A stretch of 64,000 nt of DNA, taken from Strigamia acuminata (Eukaryota > Arthropoda > Chilopoda > Geophilomorpha > Linotaeniidae). Numbering within the stretch: the first letter of the stretch is position 1; each line of letters opens with the position of its first letter. Location: NCBI GenBank assembly GCA_949358305.1, contig OX442314.1, positions 47,252,581 to 47,316,580 on the forward strand. The letters run 5' to 3'. Below the pieces are notes generated by a model that was given only the letters and a program-made list of their open reading frames with translations, had not been told where the DNA came from and searched no databases. This document shows, one piece after another, positions 10,206 through 20,400 of this stretch. The position numbers and the translations under genes were made by a program.

Positions 10206-11840
10206 TGGATGTTTTCTGGAATGTGATTATTGGTTGGCTAGGCTGTATGCATGATGCAAGGGTTTTTAGAATCAAGGCAATTTAGTGTAGTGACTTATTA
10301 TCCCTATGTAGAACGCTCCTCACGTAAATAAACTAATTTGTAATACTCCAGATTGTTGGGTTTGCTGGCCTTTAATCGTTTGTCTAGGGGTTGGAATCCC
10401 AGTCTTACCCACGTGCCAAATGTGCCTCTCCACACACCAGAGGTTATCCCCATGGGTGATGTGGTCGGCATACATAATACATTCTGCCTTACTTATACCT
10501 AAGGCCCATGCAGCCGTTCATGGAGACTGTGGTGCAATTGACCTCACACCACTGAGCCTCACAGTGGTAAGTGGGAAGGAGAATGGAACATTGCTGCTGT
10601 CGCTGCAACACAGCAACTTCTTACACTTCTGTCTCAGTTGAGATCCAAACTCTCTCTCACTACTGCCCACACCACTCAGATCGAGAGATCAGATTGTATT
10701 GAATTTGAAAATGTAAAATGTGAAAAGTGTGAAAATGTTACTGTGTTCGTTGTGTTCGTAGGAAATGGATGCGATTCGAACGAATTGCGAACGAATTGAA
10801 GAATAAACAAACACCGGCATTTGATTTCAATTGAATGTTTTGTGCAACACTACATAATAAATAATTGCATTGAATGAAATTAATCAATCTTTTGAAAATA
10901 ATTCAGAATAAATTTGCTAAAATTAAAATTTGGAAGAAATGATGAAATAAATAAATAAATGTATATTTTGTATTTTCAGATTAAGATTCCAGAAAATTAC
11001 TGTAGCTGGAAAATGGAAAATGGACATGACATGAAATTACATGAAATTGAATTTGTATTGAATTTGTATTGAGAGATTTGCATTAAAGTTTTAATGAAAG
11101 TTGAATTTGATTTGATTTCAATTGAATGTTTTGTGCAACATACCGGGTATTGCAATAGAATGTACAGTATCCGTGGGAACCGAGCAACAATTGATTGCTC
11201 ATCTTTGCCAGGACTCAGCCCCGGCGAAACGTCAAACCGTCAAACCGTCACGACGCATCAGCAACTCTATCTCTGCAAGTCTGCAACTTTGCAACAGAGA
11301 ATTAACGAAATTCGAAAAAATAATAAATAAATGAATTTAGAGAAAATTAGGCTTTTATTCCCAATTTTTAAATGCTGATAAAATATTGGGTTAAAATATT
11401 GTGTTCAAACGTTGCAAAATAATTATATCTATCTCAAGCAAACTCGTGAAATGTCTCTCTCTCATCAAATGTAGCAATACATACCGTACTGCCTCGAATA
11501 AACTTTTTGCTAGCATAAAGTACCAGTCTGTATATACCCAGGTAGTGTTATATAAGGTGTAGCTGACAGGATTGTGCTATTTGATGTTGTGATGTGGTCG
11601 GGCGAGGAGCTCCAGCCATTTTATTTTTGAATCACATTCCACCGGATTATTTTCAGAAGTGAGAAAACGAGAGATTGTATTTAATTTGAATTAAACGAAA
11701 ATGAAGATATTTTGTGATGTGTGAAAATGTTGGAGACCAACCCCAATAAAAATAAAAATAACCCTATATGATCCATCTGGCCTAATTGATAACACCTATC
11801 CACCACGGATAATGAGGTAGCAGCAATAGTGTTTAGATTA
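10206..11840. other. Region with short internal repeats, no convincing gene
   Basis: Two parts of this stretch repeat each other. The string tttgatttcaattgaatgttttgtgcaaca occurs at about 10818 and 11110, and a gagagat...gtatt(g/t)aatttgaa...gtgaaaatgtt block occurs near 10683 and 11668. Small frames at 10420-10641 and 11094-11334 have no domain. The repeats suggest two degraded copies of one non-coding element. Confidence 0.4.
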
Positions 11841-11841
11841 T

Positions 11842-12540
11842 GAAAGTTCCACAGCCAACTGACTACAAGCCCCTCTTGGACATCCTAGGCCTAACAAAAC
11901 CATACCCCATATCATAAGCCCCAGATTGCTCAGATGGGCTTTGTAAATGCCTACTTATGATTATGACCTATTCTACAGACCTGAGACCCAGCTGAGAGAA
12001 ACCGACGCTTTGGGCCGATTACCATTACTCGACATAGAGGCTCCAATGCCGACACAGAATGCTTATTATATATCCGACAACCGTGCTTTGTTCACGGATG
12101 TCGGAGCAGTGCTTACAAAGAATCGCATTATTCAGACTACATTGGCAGATCCTCTGTTATACAAACGGCGGCGGCCCATGTTAGCGTTTCTTGGCCCCAG
12201 CAGAGTCCAACCTTTCTTCCTGTTGCATATTAGCAGCTTAAGCAGGCGCTCACCCTGGTTCACCGTCTATTGTTTGTGGCTGACCATATGGTCATTCCCG
12301 AGATGCTGGTCTCAGACGTACCCCAAGTATTACACTTCCACCATGTTGGAATCTATGAGCGGTTGCATGGGCCGTACAGGTGAGTAGGACAGAATGTTAG
12401 GTTTGACCGGCCCCGTCATATATGGGACTCCCTCCCTGTGTATGACGGCTCGGATGCCAGTCTGGCGTGCCTTCAGGGCACTGCCAACACTCGGGTAGAT
12501 GGGAGTCTCCAACCCCTAGGCAACGGATTAAAGGCCAACA
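11842..12540 (+). pseudogene. Gypsy retrotransposon remnant (RNase H end to integrase zinc domain)
   Basis: In broken frames the plus strand gives DYKPLLDILGLTKPYP, then YDYDLFYRPETQLRETDALGRLPL. This is the end of a Gypsy RNase H domain and its linker. It is followed by weak integrase-like traces: HHVGIYERLHG near 12340 and CLACLQGTANTRV-like near 12470. At least two frame changes and a stop are needed, so it is dead. No LTRs were seen. It resembles Gypsy C (29.9-45.3 kb) more than Gypsy A or B. Confidence 0.7.
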
Positions 12541-12689
12541 ACCCAAAAAATCTGGAGTTCCCTGTCTTATTTACATGGATATGCGTCCCATCAGAGATCC
12601 ATAACACGCGAAAGATTCCTATGCGCGAGATTCCTATGCGCAACACCACCAGTCGCACTAACGAATGGGAAGTGAATGGATCATTCCTT

Positions 12690-13100
12690 CTCGCGATGTC
12701 GGTTTTTGCAGGCCAAGAGCTGTTGGATGCAGCGAACAAACTGCACTCCCTTCCAGATGGATGAAATATTATGGGTGGTGCCAGGAATGTTTTATCAGTT
12801 GTTTACAATATTCTTTGAAAGTGGTGGATTCGTTTTTCCACTATTGTATGCGCTTTTAGAAGGGCCAAACCCAAGCGGCGTGCTGGAAGACCTTCTTTGA
12901 TATGTTGTGAGTTTAAACCTCCTCTGTGCACCTGGCAGAGCGCTTATCGGTGTACAGCCAGATTCATCAAACCAACAACAGTTGAGTCATTCCACACTTC
13001 GCTTAAGCTTAAGATTAAAGTGGCACATCCTAATCTCTGGTCGATTGTGGATGTTCTTAGGAATATGGAGCATGCGCACGCACGGGAACAATTTCTTTAG
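12690..13100 (+). pseudogene. MULE transposase remnant, copy 1
   Basis: Broken frames give QMDEILWVVPGMFYQLF, then VFPLLYALLEGPNPSGVLEDLL, and later a block like HPNLWSIVDVLRNMEHA. In intact MULE transposases the first block is (I)DGTFKVVP..FYQLFTIH around the first catalytic Asp, and the last block lies near the C-terminal end. Part of the middle is missing. A related remnant, with DGTF kept, is at 48840-49195. The Asp position here reads DE rather than DG, and several frame changes are present. Confidence 0.75.
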
Positions 13101-13126
13101 ACGTTACATTTATAAAAATTCTATTG

Positions 13127-13306
13127 TAGAAATATGGCTGATGACCAACGAAGAGGACCGTCCAAATGACACTATGTCCATTACAAAAGTAAGACACCAT
13201 CACCAAAGCCACCCCGACGTGAGTCGCGTGAACCACAAGAATCACTCGCTACCACCGAGGAAGCAGTTATCGAATGGATGAGATTGAAAACTAAACTGGC
13301 ACCACT
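13127..13306 (+). other. Possible start of a gag-like ORF cut by the Gypsy A LTR
   Basis: After gaaat, an ATG (13133) begins MADDQRRGPSK. A stop follows, and a shifted frame gives PKPPRRESREPQESLATTEEAVIEW up to the LTR border at 13306. The basic, Pro-rich start resembles the leader of many retroelement Gag proteins, but no domain can be named. The Gypsy A element is inserted exactly here, with the CACT duplication. Confidence 0.3.
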
Positions 13307-13533
13307 TGTCGTGATTCGACTTTGTGGTTAAAGATAATAAATAATACACTCGGGAATACAATATACTTCAAATACTGCTTTATTAAAACACGCTTACTAA
13401 TACAAATATAAGTTAAGATGTTTTCTGTGGTGGTCCTCGGATTCGGCTGCGAATACGAGTTGCCGCTAAACAATGGCGGATCCAATTGTTTAGTCCTACG
13501 CGTGGTCTGTGTTTGTTGTCTAGGGTATTTCCA

Positions 13534-13625
13534 CGTGTTATTATGAACACGCGAGAATTCGCTTTCTCGTGCGAATTAAACGAATATCGTTCGGATATTT
13601 ATTCTAGCGTAGTTTGGCTACGCTA
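13534..13625. promoter_or_regulatory. Cluster of four hairpins in the Gypsy A LTR
   Basis: Four consecutive inverted repeats are visible: CGTGTT/AACACG (13534-13551), AATTCGC/GCGAATT (13556-13577), AATATC/GATATT (13583-13599) and TAGCGTAG/CTACGCTA (13605-13625). The loops are 5 to 8 bases and differ from one another. A cluster occupies a comparable place in the LTR of Gypsy B, which suggests a shared structural role in the LTR RNA or DNA. Confidence 0.6.
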
Positions 13626-13783
13626 AATAAATGTGGCTGTTGTACAGTTGAATGGTCAGCGGGCACCGGTCCTCGATCAATCCGTGAAACGGCCTGAAAG
13701 GTGAGGTAAATGGTGCTCTTGCTGAGATTGGTAACTGTAGTATCGTTTCCGGTCAAGCGCTAACGTTATATGTTAACCGGAAA

Positions 13784-13800
13784 TGACGTCATATGCAAAT
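13784..13800. promoter_or_regulatory. CRE (TGACGTCA) and octamer (ATGCAAAT) in the Gypsy A LTR
   Basis: The palindrome TGACGTCA is separated by one base from ATGCAAAT. Just beside it lies ACCGGAAA, with its inverse TTTCCGGT 25 bp away. These are classic CREB/ATF, POU and ETS core sites. Their tight grouping in an LTR of a young element suggests the enhancer/promoter of the element. The same cluster is at 24946-24962 in the other LTR. Binding itself is inferred. Confidence 0.55.
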
Positions 13801-13935
13801 CCTTCTGATTATGCAGGTTCGCAGAAACACGAGACTAGTCAGTCTAGTCTGTATTTCTAGCGCGCTCTAGTGGCGAGAATCAATAACATGATAATCGTCA
13901 CCAATTACTTCTTCAGGTGATGCCGAATCACCACA

Positions 13936-13948
13936 CGTCCCTCCCCGA
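13936..13948 (-). other. Polypurine tract of Gypsy A
   Basis: On the coding (minus) strand the sequence directly before the 3' LTR reads TCGGGGAGGGACG. This purine-rich run is the expected primer for plus-strand DNA synthesis. A second G-rich run (GGGGGGCCCC) lies about 20 bp further upstream. Confidence 0.65.
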
Positions 13949-14130
13949 GAATAAATCATCGGGGCCCCCCTTTAAATAAAGGTGGAACAGTATCTTTAAT
14001 CATAAATAATCTTTTTATTAAATGATGATGAATGATGAACAAAATATTTTACATTCTTGAAATTGATACATAAATAATTTCAGGGTTTTTTTTAGAGAAG
14101 ACAGTCTTCTCGTTATGAATTTGTAATTAA

Positions 14131-16812
14131 TTATTTCTTCAAGTTATCGGCGTAACTTGGCTTATCTTCCGAACTTGGTTCGTCCAGGTTGGGAGATGTG
14201 GTCAATTTTGAGGAGTAGTCCGAGGGGTCTTCGCTCTCGTTCAAGTAGAAACGTAAGTGACCTGGCGCTTCCAGCGGATTTCCCGTTCGTTCGTGGGCCC
14301 AAATCGGCGGCAAAAAGGGCGACATCCCCTGATTGGTGTGATGAATTCTTTGGGCTTCGGCAATGCTGGTTGGCGCGCGATGAGCTCGGAGCAGTCGTTG
14401 ATGTTGGATGAAGCGATCGCCTCCGGCTCCGGCTTCGATAGCGTTCTTCATCCAGACATAAAGAGAATAGCCACGGTCTGGGGTTTGGAGTAATTTCGCC
14501 TCCGTGTCCTTTGTCAAGGACAAACCCGGGAAATACATTCTGAGTCTGGCGGCGATCTGAGGTTCGATTGTCTTCGAAACCTTTATGCTCGACTTCGGGC
14601 GGAGCATTTTTCTTTTTACTTCCTTCTTCTTGAGCGAGACTGGTTCGGCCAGTGGCTCAGAAGGTCTTTTCTCCGTTGGTGGAGGCGGAGGAGGAGGCGA
14701 CGGGTCCCTGGGAGCCGGAGTTTCCTCTGCCGTCGAAGGTGGCGGGAGCGGGTGTTGAATGGCCGCTCGCACGTTCTGGTAGGAGGCCTCTGGATCCGGG
14801 TCCTGGGCTACCATTTGGGCTCGAATTACGGCCGCCGAGGGCACTAGGCGTGCCCAACTGTCTACGAGGGCTGGCGGGACTTGGAAACCTTCGTGGGCCA
14901 CCACGATCCAGGCAGCCACAGCGACACGCGCGTTTCGGAAGGTGGCGGCCGCCAGCAAAATCGACATTAAATCGGTAATGGCAACCACGATCCTCGTGTT
15001 CCAATTCGGGTGATTCCGATTCTTGTTTTGCGTATATTCAATCGAGATCCGCTGAAGATTCGTGATGACGTTCTGGATCACGTTTTGTTGGTACGAATCC
15101 ATTTCGCACAAAAGTGCTCTGGCCTGCTCCACGGTTGTGACGTCCAGGAATTGTTGCAACGTTACCTCCGAAGGGTTGATTGGAGTCGAGGCTTGGACGA
15201 CTGCTGGGGCTGGCAACATCGGGTTGGGTCCCGTGGATGTCGTTGGCTGTGGCACAGATCTGACTAGACGTCTTGATTTTTCCGGTTCGGGCTTGTCCCA
15301 AACAATTGGAGTTCTCGTTGAAGTTGAAGCTTCGGGGATAGTTGGGAGAGGTTCGACTTTGGCTGGTCCAAAGCGAGCTTCTCGATGTTTGAGTTGTTCT
15401 TCAGAACTCAGTGTCGGTGCGCCGATTATTACTTTCTTGCGAAAAGCGCTCGGGAGGCTGACGCTGGATGTTACACTTCCCGTCAGCGAGAGTTCTGGCT
15501 TGATGAAAGCACTTGGCGCCGTCTCTAGACTCGAGGCGGTCGAGGGAGTCGGGCGGTAGATTGGTTTCGGCTGCATTTGTTGGTATTTCATAACCACCGC
15601 GAGGAGATCCGCCTGAGTATACATCTTCTTCTGCTCGGGGACCTCGTCGATAATCACTTCGTCGTCAATCTTCATCGGTTCGGGACTGTCCCGAATTGAT
15701 TTGATGTCTTCACAGCATCTCCTATCTCGCTGTCGTATTTCCTCTTCGCGATACGCTTTCCATGAACGTGCGCGACTCTCCGATCCTCTCCTTCTTCGTT
15801 CGTCTTGTAGACGGAGGTTTTCTCGTTCACGTCGGGCTTTCTCATCACGTTCGCGTAGGAACTCCTCTCGGTGTCTGTTCCACGATTCTTTGTTTTCCTC
15901 CCGCCGTCGGAAGTAATTTCTACGATAATCGTCCCAACTTTCTTGGTTCTTATCGCGTCGGCGTTGATCTTCTCGGCGGTCGGGGCGTTCGCGTACATTC
16001 TCTCTTCTTCGGCTGTTTGACGGGGCGTCCCTGGATTGAAATCGTGATGTTTTTGGGATCTCAGTCTTCCCTAGGCGAGAGAAAGCGCTTGGTTTGGCCA
16101 GGCGTTTCTTTGTCGCGGGTTTCTTATTCTGCGCGCTGCTGGAAGTGCTTGGCTTGTCCAGGCATTGTTTCTTCGCTGAGCAGCCTCCTTCGTCGTGCTC
16201 GTTGGAGAGACGTTTCTCGGCCTTCTGGCGTTTGCGACCAAAGAAACCTAAAAAGTGCAATTGGTGCATTGCTCGTTGCGAGGAAATAAAGCCATGTCTT
16301 GGCCTCCAATCTGGGCGGTCGGGTCGATCGTCTCGGATTTGCTGGAGCCAAATCTTAATTTCCTCGGTCGAGTAACCGTCCGGCTGCAGATAATCGAAAA
16401 CTTCGTCATGAGCGGTCCGCCTCACCTCCTCGTAATACGCCATATGGATTTCGTGTTTTTCTTCTTCCGTTTCGGCGTCGCGCCATTGCTCGTACACTTC
16501 CCATCCCCGTTGGTCGTCTGGAAAGGCGGCCCGGATTAGTGGATTCGGGATTGGCGCCGGCGGATCCATATTTCTAGAAATTACCGCCCGCAAAGCTGCT
16601 TGGTATTGGCGCGGCATGTAGTGGATCAACGTTTGCTGGCTGGACCAGTAGCGGCTGATCGCACGAGATAATAAAAGGCGAATTTTCCATGGTTCAAAGT
16701 CGACCGATTCTTCGAGCGCTTGTCGGAACAGTATGGGGATGACTTCACGCCATAAGCTGCCTGCGGAAACTCTTTTCGGGTCGATTTGCCCCCACGTAGT
16801 GCGATATCCGTC
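14131..16812 (-). CDS. Gypsy A third ORF, exon 2 (unknown function, env position)
   Basis: The frame runs from a splice acceptor (AG at 16814-16813) to a stop at 14131, about 893 residues. It stays open upstream of the first internal ATG and joins in frame to exon 1 at 17081-17230. There is no signal peptide and no membrane segment, so it is not an obvious envelope. Visible parts are an N-terminal helical domain with SQRAMHQLHFLG, then a long Arg/Glu-rich low-complexity region (RRRRGSESRARSW), Ser/Pro/Thr-rich linkers, a conserved C-terminal block (VPPALVDSWARLVPS; YSLYVWMKN), and a Pro-rich run before it. The same order of segments occurs in Gypsy B 41381-43870 (SQSDMHQLAMGG; LPRALLDDWESVRP). 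The basic region suggests nucleic-acid binding, which is inference. Confidence 0.8.
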   Translation of the reverse strand, partial: DGYRTTWGQIDPKRVSAGSLWREVIPILFRQALEESVDFEPWKIRLLLSRAISRYWSSQQTLIHYMPRQYQAALRAVISRNMDPPAPIPNPLIRAAFPDDQRGWEVYEQWRDAETEEEKHEIHMAYYEEVRRTAHDEVFDYLQPDGYSTEEIKIWLQQIRDDRPDRPDWRPRHGFISSQRAMHQLHFLGFFGRKRQKAEKRLSNEHDEGGCSAKKQCLDKPSTSSSAQNKKPATKKRLAKPSAFSRLGKTEIPKTSRFQSRDAPSNSRRRENVRERPDRREDQRRRDKNQESWDDYRRNYFRRREENKESWNRHREEFLRERDEKARRERENLRLQDERRRRGSESRARSWKAYREEEIRQRDRRCCEDIKSIRDSPEPMKIDDEVIIDEVPEQKKMYTQADLLAVVMKYQQMQPKPIYRPTPSTASSLETAPSAFIKPELSLTGSVTSSVSLPSAFRKKVIIGAPTLSSEEQLKHREARFGPAKVEPLPTIPEASTSTRTPIVWDKPEPEKSRRLVRSVPQPTTSTGPNPMLPAPAVVQASTPINPSEVTLQQFLDVTTVEQARALLCEMDSYQQNVIQNVITNLQRISIEYTQNKNRNHPNWNTRIVVAITDLMSILLAAATFRNARVAVAAWIVVAHEGFQVPPALVDSWARLVPSAAVIRAQMVAQDPDPEASYQNVRAAIQHPLPPPSTAEETPAPRDPSPPPPPPPTEKRPSEPLAEPVSLKKKEVKRKMLRPKSSIKVSKTIEPQIAARLRMYFPGLSLTKDTEAKLLQTPDRGYSLYVWMKNAIEAGAGGDRFIQHQRLLRAHRAPTSIAEAQRIHHTNQGMSPFLPPIWAHERTGNPLEAPGHLRFYLNESEDPSDYSSKLTTSPNLDEPSSEDKPSYADNLKK

Positions 16813-17080
16813 CTAAATATTAGAATATCAATGAATATATTAGGATCGTTGATCAACCTGCCACATTCCTCAGAGACCCCCTCGTCTAACACAAGATGGC
16901 GTCATGGTCGGCCATGTGCTTTTCGACCACGTGTCTTGAAGTTACTTTTTCTTTCGGTATTTAATCAATTTTGACAATTTGTCACTTAAAGTTAAATTCT
17001 TTCTTCGTTCGTGGTCAGTCCACGGACTTATTTCGTATTTTTAATTATCGATAATTGAATTTTTTCTATTTTTTACTTAC

Positions 17081-17230
17081 GTCGGGTTGGGCATCGGGTT
17101 CATTGGGTTCGTCCCAATTTCCCTCTTCGTTGTTTACGACTATTTGTAACAAATCCACTTGATCTTCATCGTCATCCTCGGAAGCGTTGTTTACGGCCCG
17201 TTCAATTTCTTTCTTCCAATCATTTCTCAT
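17081..17230 (-). CDS. Gypsy A third ORF, predicted exon 1
   Basis: ATG at 17230-17228 opens a 50-codon acidic stretch (begins MRNDWKKEIERAVNN, ends NEPDAQPD) that runs directly into a perfect donor GTAAGT (17080-17075). Splicing the 268-nt intron (17080-16813, ending TTTAG) joins it in frame to the long ORF, predicting a protein of about 943 residues. It lies just after the end of pol, so a separate promoter or a subgenomic splice from the 5' LTR leader could drive it. The intron and start are predictions from sequence only. Confidence 0.65.
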
Positions 17231-17448
17231 TTTTCGAAAATTAATTTGATACTTTGATTTACGGCTGCCTCGAGGTGATCGTCGCTTAGTCGGAGATGAC
17301 AGTGATAAGTGTGGGTCAGGTTAGAGGTTAACTATTAGTCTCATGTCGTCTTTGATTGGTTTGGCCAATTAAGACGCATTGTGGGACGTAACAGGTGTCC
17401 CCCCTGTGGTTGTTTTTATCGATTGTTTGAGACAATGGCCGGAGTCGC

Positions 17449-20400
17449 TTATTGTTTTCCGACGAGTTTCCCGTCTTTTATGAACGGGTTTGGCTTGTGT
17501 CGACGCATACCGTATATTTTATCAGGTTTGAGGATTCTTGTAGTCTTATTTTTGTTTGATTGCTTTCCTTTTTTAGGAGATTCTTCGACTATTTCCTCCC
17601 TCTCCGAAATCTCATCCGGGGCGTCGGCCGCTTCGTGTAACTCATCTTGAACTAAATTGGTTGGGCCAGTTTGTTCATCTAAAAACATGTCGCGAATAAT
17701 TGCATTTTGCGCTGGTTTCGTCTGATATTCCGTCCAAGCCTCTTGAGGAAACTCAGGTAAGTATGGAGTTAATTCTCGGGCGTGGATCGATCTAAAATTA
17801 ACGTTGTCTGCCAATCTTTTTAGCTTGAAAGCGTTTCCGCCGTGGGCTTCGAGTATGACGTACGGGCCGTCGCGTTTGTCTGCTAGGCCTGCGTGGATCC
17901 CCTTATCGGCGCTGGACTGAATATGTGTGTCTTTCCAGACGAGGTCATTGACTTTAAAATTGCAGAAGGGCCGATCCTTTCCAGCAATGCTAATACGATC
18001 TCTCATGTCGAATATGTGAGACATCATGTGTTGATAAGTGGCCGAAATTATTTGCTCCAATCTATCGACATAAATATGAGGCTTCTCGGGATCGATTTCC
18101 AGTATTTCCTCCGGTATTCGCGGGTCCCAGGGCACTCTGAGTTCCCGAGCGAAGTTTAGAAACGCGGGAGAAAATTTGCGGTTCCTCGAGATCGTCGTGC
18201 GGATGCTGAAGGCAATTTCACGAAGATATTCGTCCCAGCTGGAGTGAACATCGGTGAAAATTGCCAGCGCATATTTTATGTCGCGATTTAACCTTTCGAC
18301 GGGATTGGCCCGTGGATTATAGGTTGATGTGTATGATGTCTCGATGTCGAATTTTTTACAGAAGTCTTTATACAAATTTGACGCAAACTGTGGTCCATTA
18401 TCGGAAATTAGTTTCCGAGGGAATCCGAAATGAAGCGCCACTTCGTACAAACATCGAATGATTTTCTGCTTAGTTGGTCTCTCCATTGGAAAGAGCTCGG
18501 GCCATCCGGTCGCGACATCCATGATTACTAAAATATATTTGTTTTTATTGGATGACGTGGGTTTTGGGCCCATTAAATCCACGCTCCAGCAGTCGAAGGG
18601 TGCGAAGGGGCCGAGTGAGATTCTTTCGTAATTCTTGGGCGTCCTAGGTTTGCACGCTTGGCATCTGGGGCAGTGGTGAATGAAACGAACAATATCTCGG
18701 GTCATTTTGGGCCAAAAATAGAGTTGGTTCGCACGGTAGATTGTTCTGGCCACTCCAGAATGTCCGGCGAGTGGGTGTCCGTGGACCATCCACAGAAACC
18801 TTGTTAGCAGACTCCTGGGTATAACGACTTTCATCGAAGTACCTGTCTCCGTCAGATCATCGCGGAAATTCGGGTGGTGTTTTAGTAGAAGTCCATCCTC
18901 GATTAAGTACGTGGAGGCTTCTCTTTCGAATTCTTCGCGTTGGATTTCGTCGAAATTCTTGTCGGGAAATTTTTTATCTGTGATGAAGTCTCGATAAGTT
19001 TTACAGAAGTCGTCTGTCATTTGGGCGGCTATTAATTCGTCCCTGGTGGGCGGCTTGCTGTTCGTCCCCTTGCTTACGTGGGCGACGAATGCTCGAACGT
19101 ACTTGTCGGAGATTCGAGGTTCTATCGTTAGCTCGTAATTTGGGTGAGCGTCCTTGACAGACTGGTACGCTCGGAGCCAATAATTGTAATAATTTTGGTC
19201 TCCTGACTCGAGTTTCTCCTTGGGTAATTCGTTTAGTTTCTTAAATTCCCATTTTCGAACGGGGTTCGGACAGTAGAAGAGGCGTGAGTCGTCCTCTCCG
19301 CAGTCGGTCTCGTCTTCGGGGTCTGAAGCTGGGGCTCGTGAGAGGGCGTCTGCTACGACGTTGAATTTTCCGGGTCGGTATTCAATGATTAAGTCACAAG
19401 CCATTAACTCTAGCTGCCAGCGCGCCATTCTTCCGGACGGTTCTTTCAACGCCATTAACCATTTTAGTGCTTCGTGGTCGGTTTGTACGTTGAACTTGGT
19501 AAATTCCAGGTATGGTCTGAATTTTCGGATTGCCCAGACGACGGCTAGACATTCTAACTCTGTCGCATTATAATTCTTTTCGGCTGCTTGTAACTTCCGG
19601 CTGATGAACATCGTCGGGACCTCTAATACCACTCCGTCGATGTCATGCTTTTGAAGCAACGCAGCACCTAGGCCAATTCGACTGGCGTCGGTGTGGAGAG
19701 TGAATTCTCGATTAAGATCTGGTAGGGGAATCCGTTTTACATCGATCAGCATTTGTTTTATTTTGTTAAACGATGTTTCGCAGTGGTCAGTCCACTCGAA
19801 ATCTTTATCGTTGCGTAACAGATCTGTGATGGGCGCCGCGACGTCTGCCAAATTTGGGAGCAATCGATTGAAGAAATTCACCATGCCCATGAAACGTTGG
19901 ACCCCTTTTACATCTTCCGGGGCGGGGAACTGGCTAATGGCCTGGGTCTTTTTCGGGTCGATGGATAGGCCACCTGTTCCGACTGTGTAACCCAGGAATG
20001 CCAATTCTTTGCGGCAAAATTTACTTTTCCCTGGATGGATGTTTAGTCCGGCCTTTGTGAGTCGCTCCATGACGTCATTCACATGCATCAAGTGGTCTGT
20101 AAAGGTCTGAGAGACTATTACTATGTCGTCAAGATAAGCCCATGCGTATTTGTGTAAGGCATCGCCGAGAACTTTTTCTATTAATTTTTGAAAGGTGGCG
20201 GGTGCGTTTACTAACCCGAAGGGCATTACATTAAACATCAGTCGACCCTGTGGTGCCCAAAAAGCTGTTTTCTCCTTATCCTGTTCCCGCAATTCAACCT
20301 GCCAGTAACCCTTGGACAAGTCCATGGTCGTGACCCAGTTAAATGGGGCGAGTTCTCGTAAAATTGCTTCTATTGATGGCATTTGGATGGGGTCAATGAC

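Larger units (their letters stand above)
13307..13935 (-). repeat. 3' LTR of Gypsy A
   Basis: This LTR is 629 bp, TG...CA bounded, and nearly identical to 24469-25097. On the plus strand it contains a CRE-like TGACGTCA (13784-13791), an octamer ATGCAAAT (13793-13800) and paired TTTCCGGT/ACCGGAAA strings (13746-13783). These are likely promoter elements in the 5' copy. It also has a run of short inverted repeats at 13534-13625. On the coding strand the LTR is followed by the TSD at 13306. Confidence 0.95.

Noticed and set aside
14652-15559. Plus-strand frames of 100-165 residues across the Gypsy A third ORF
   Set aside because: They are shadows of the long minus-strand frame and have no domains.
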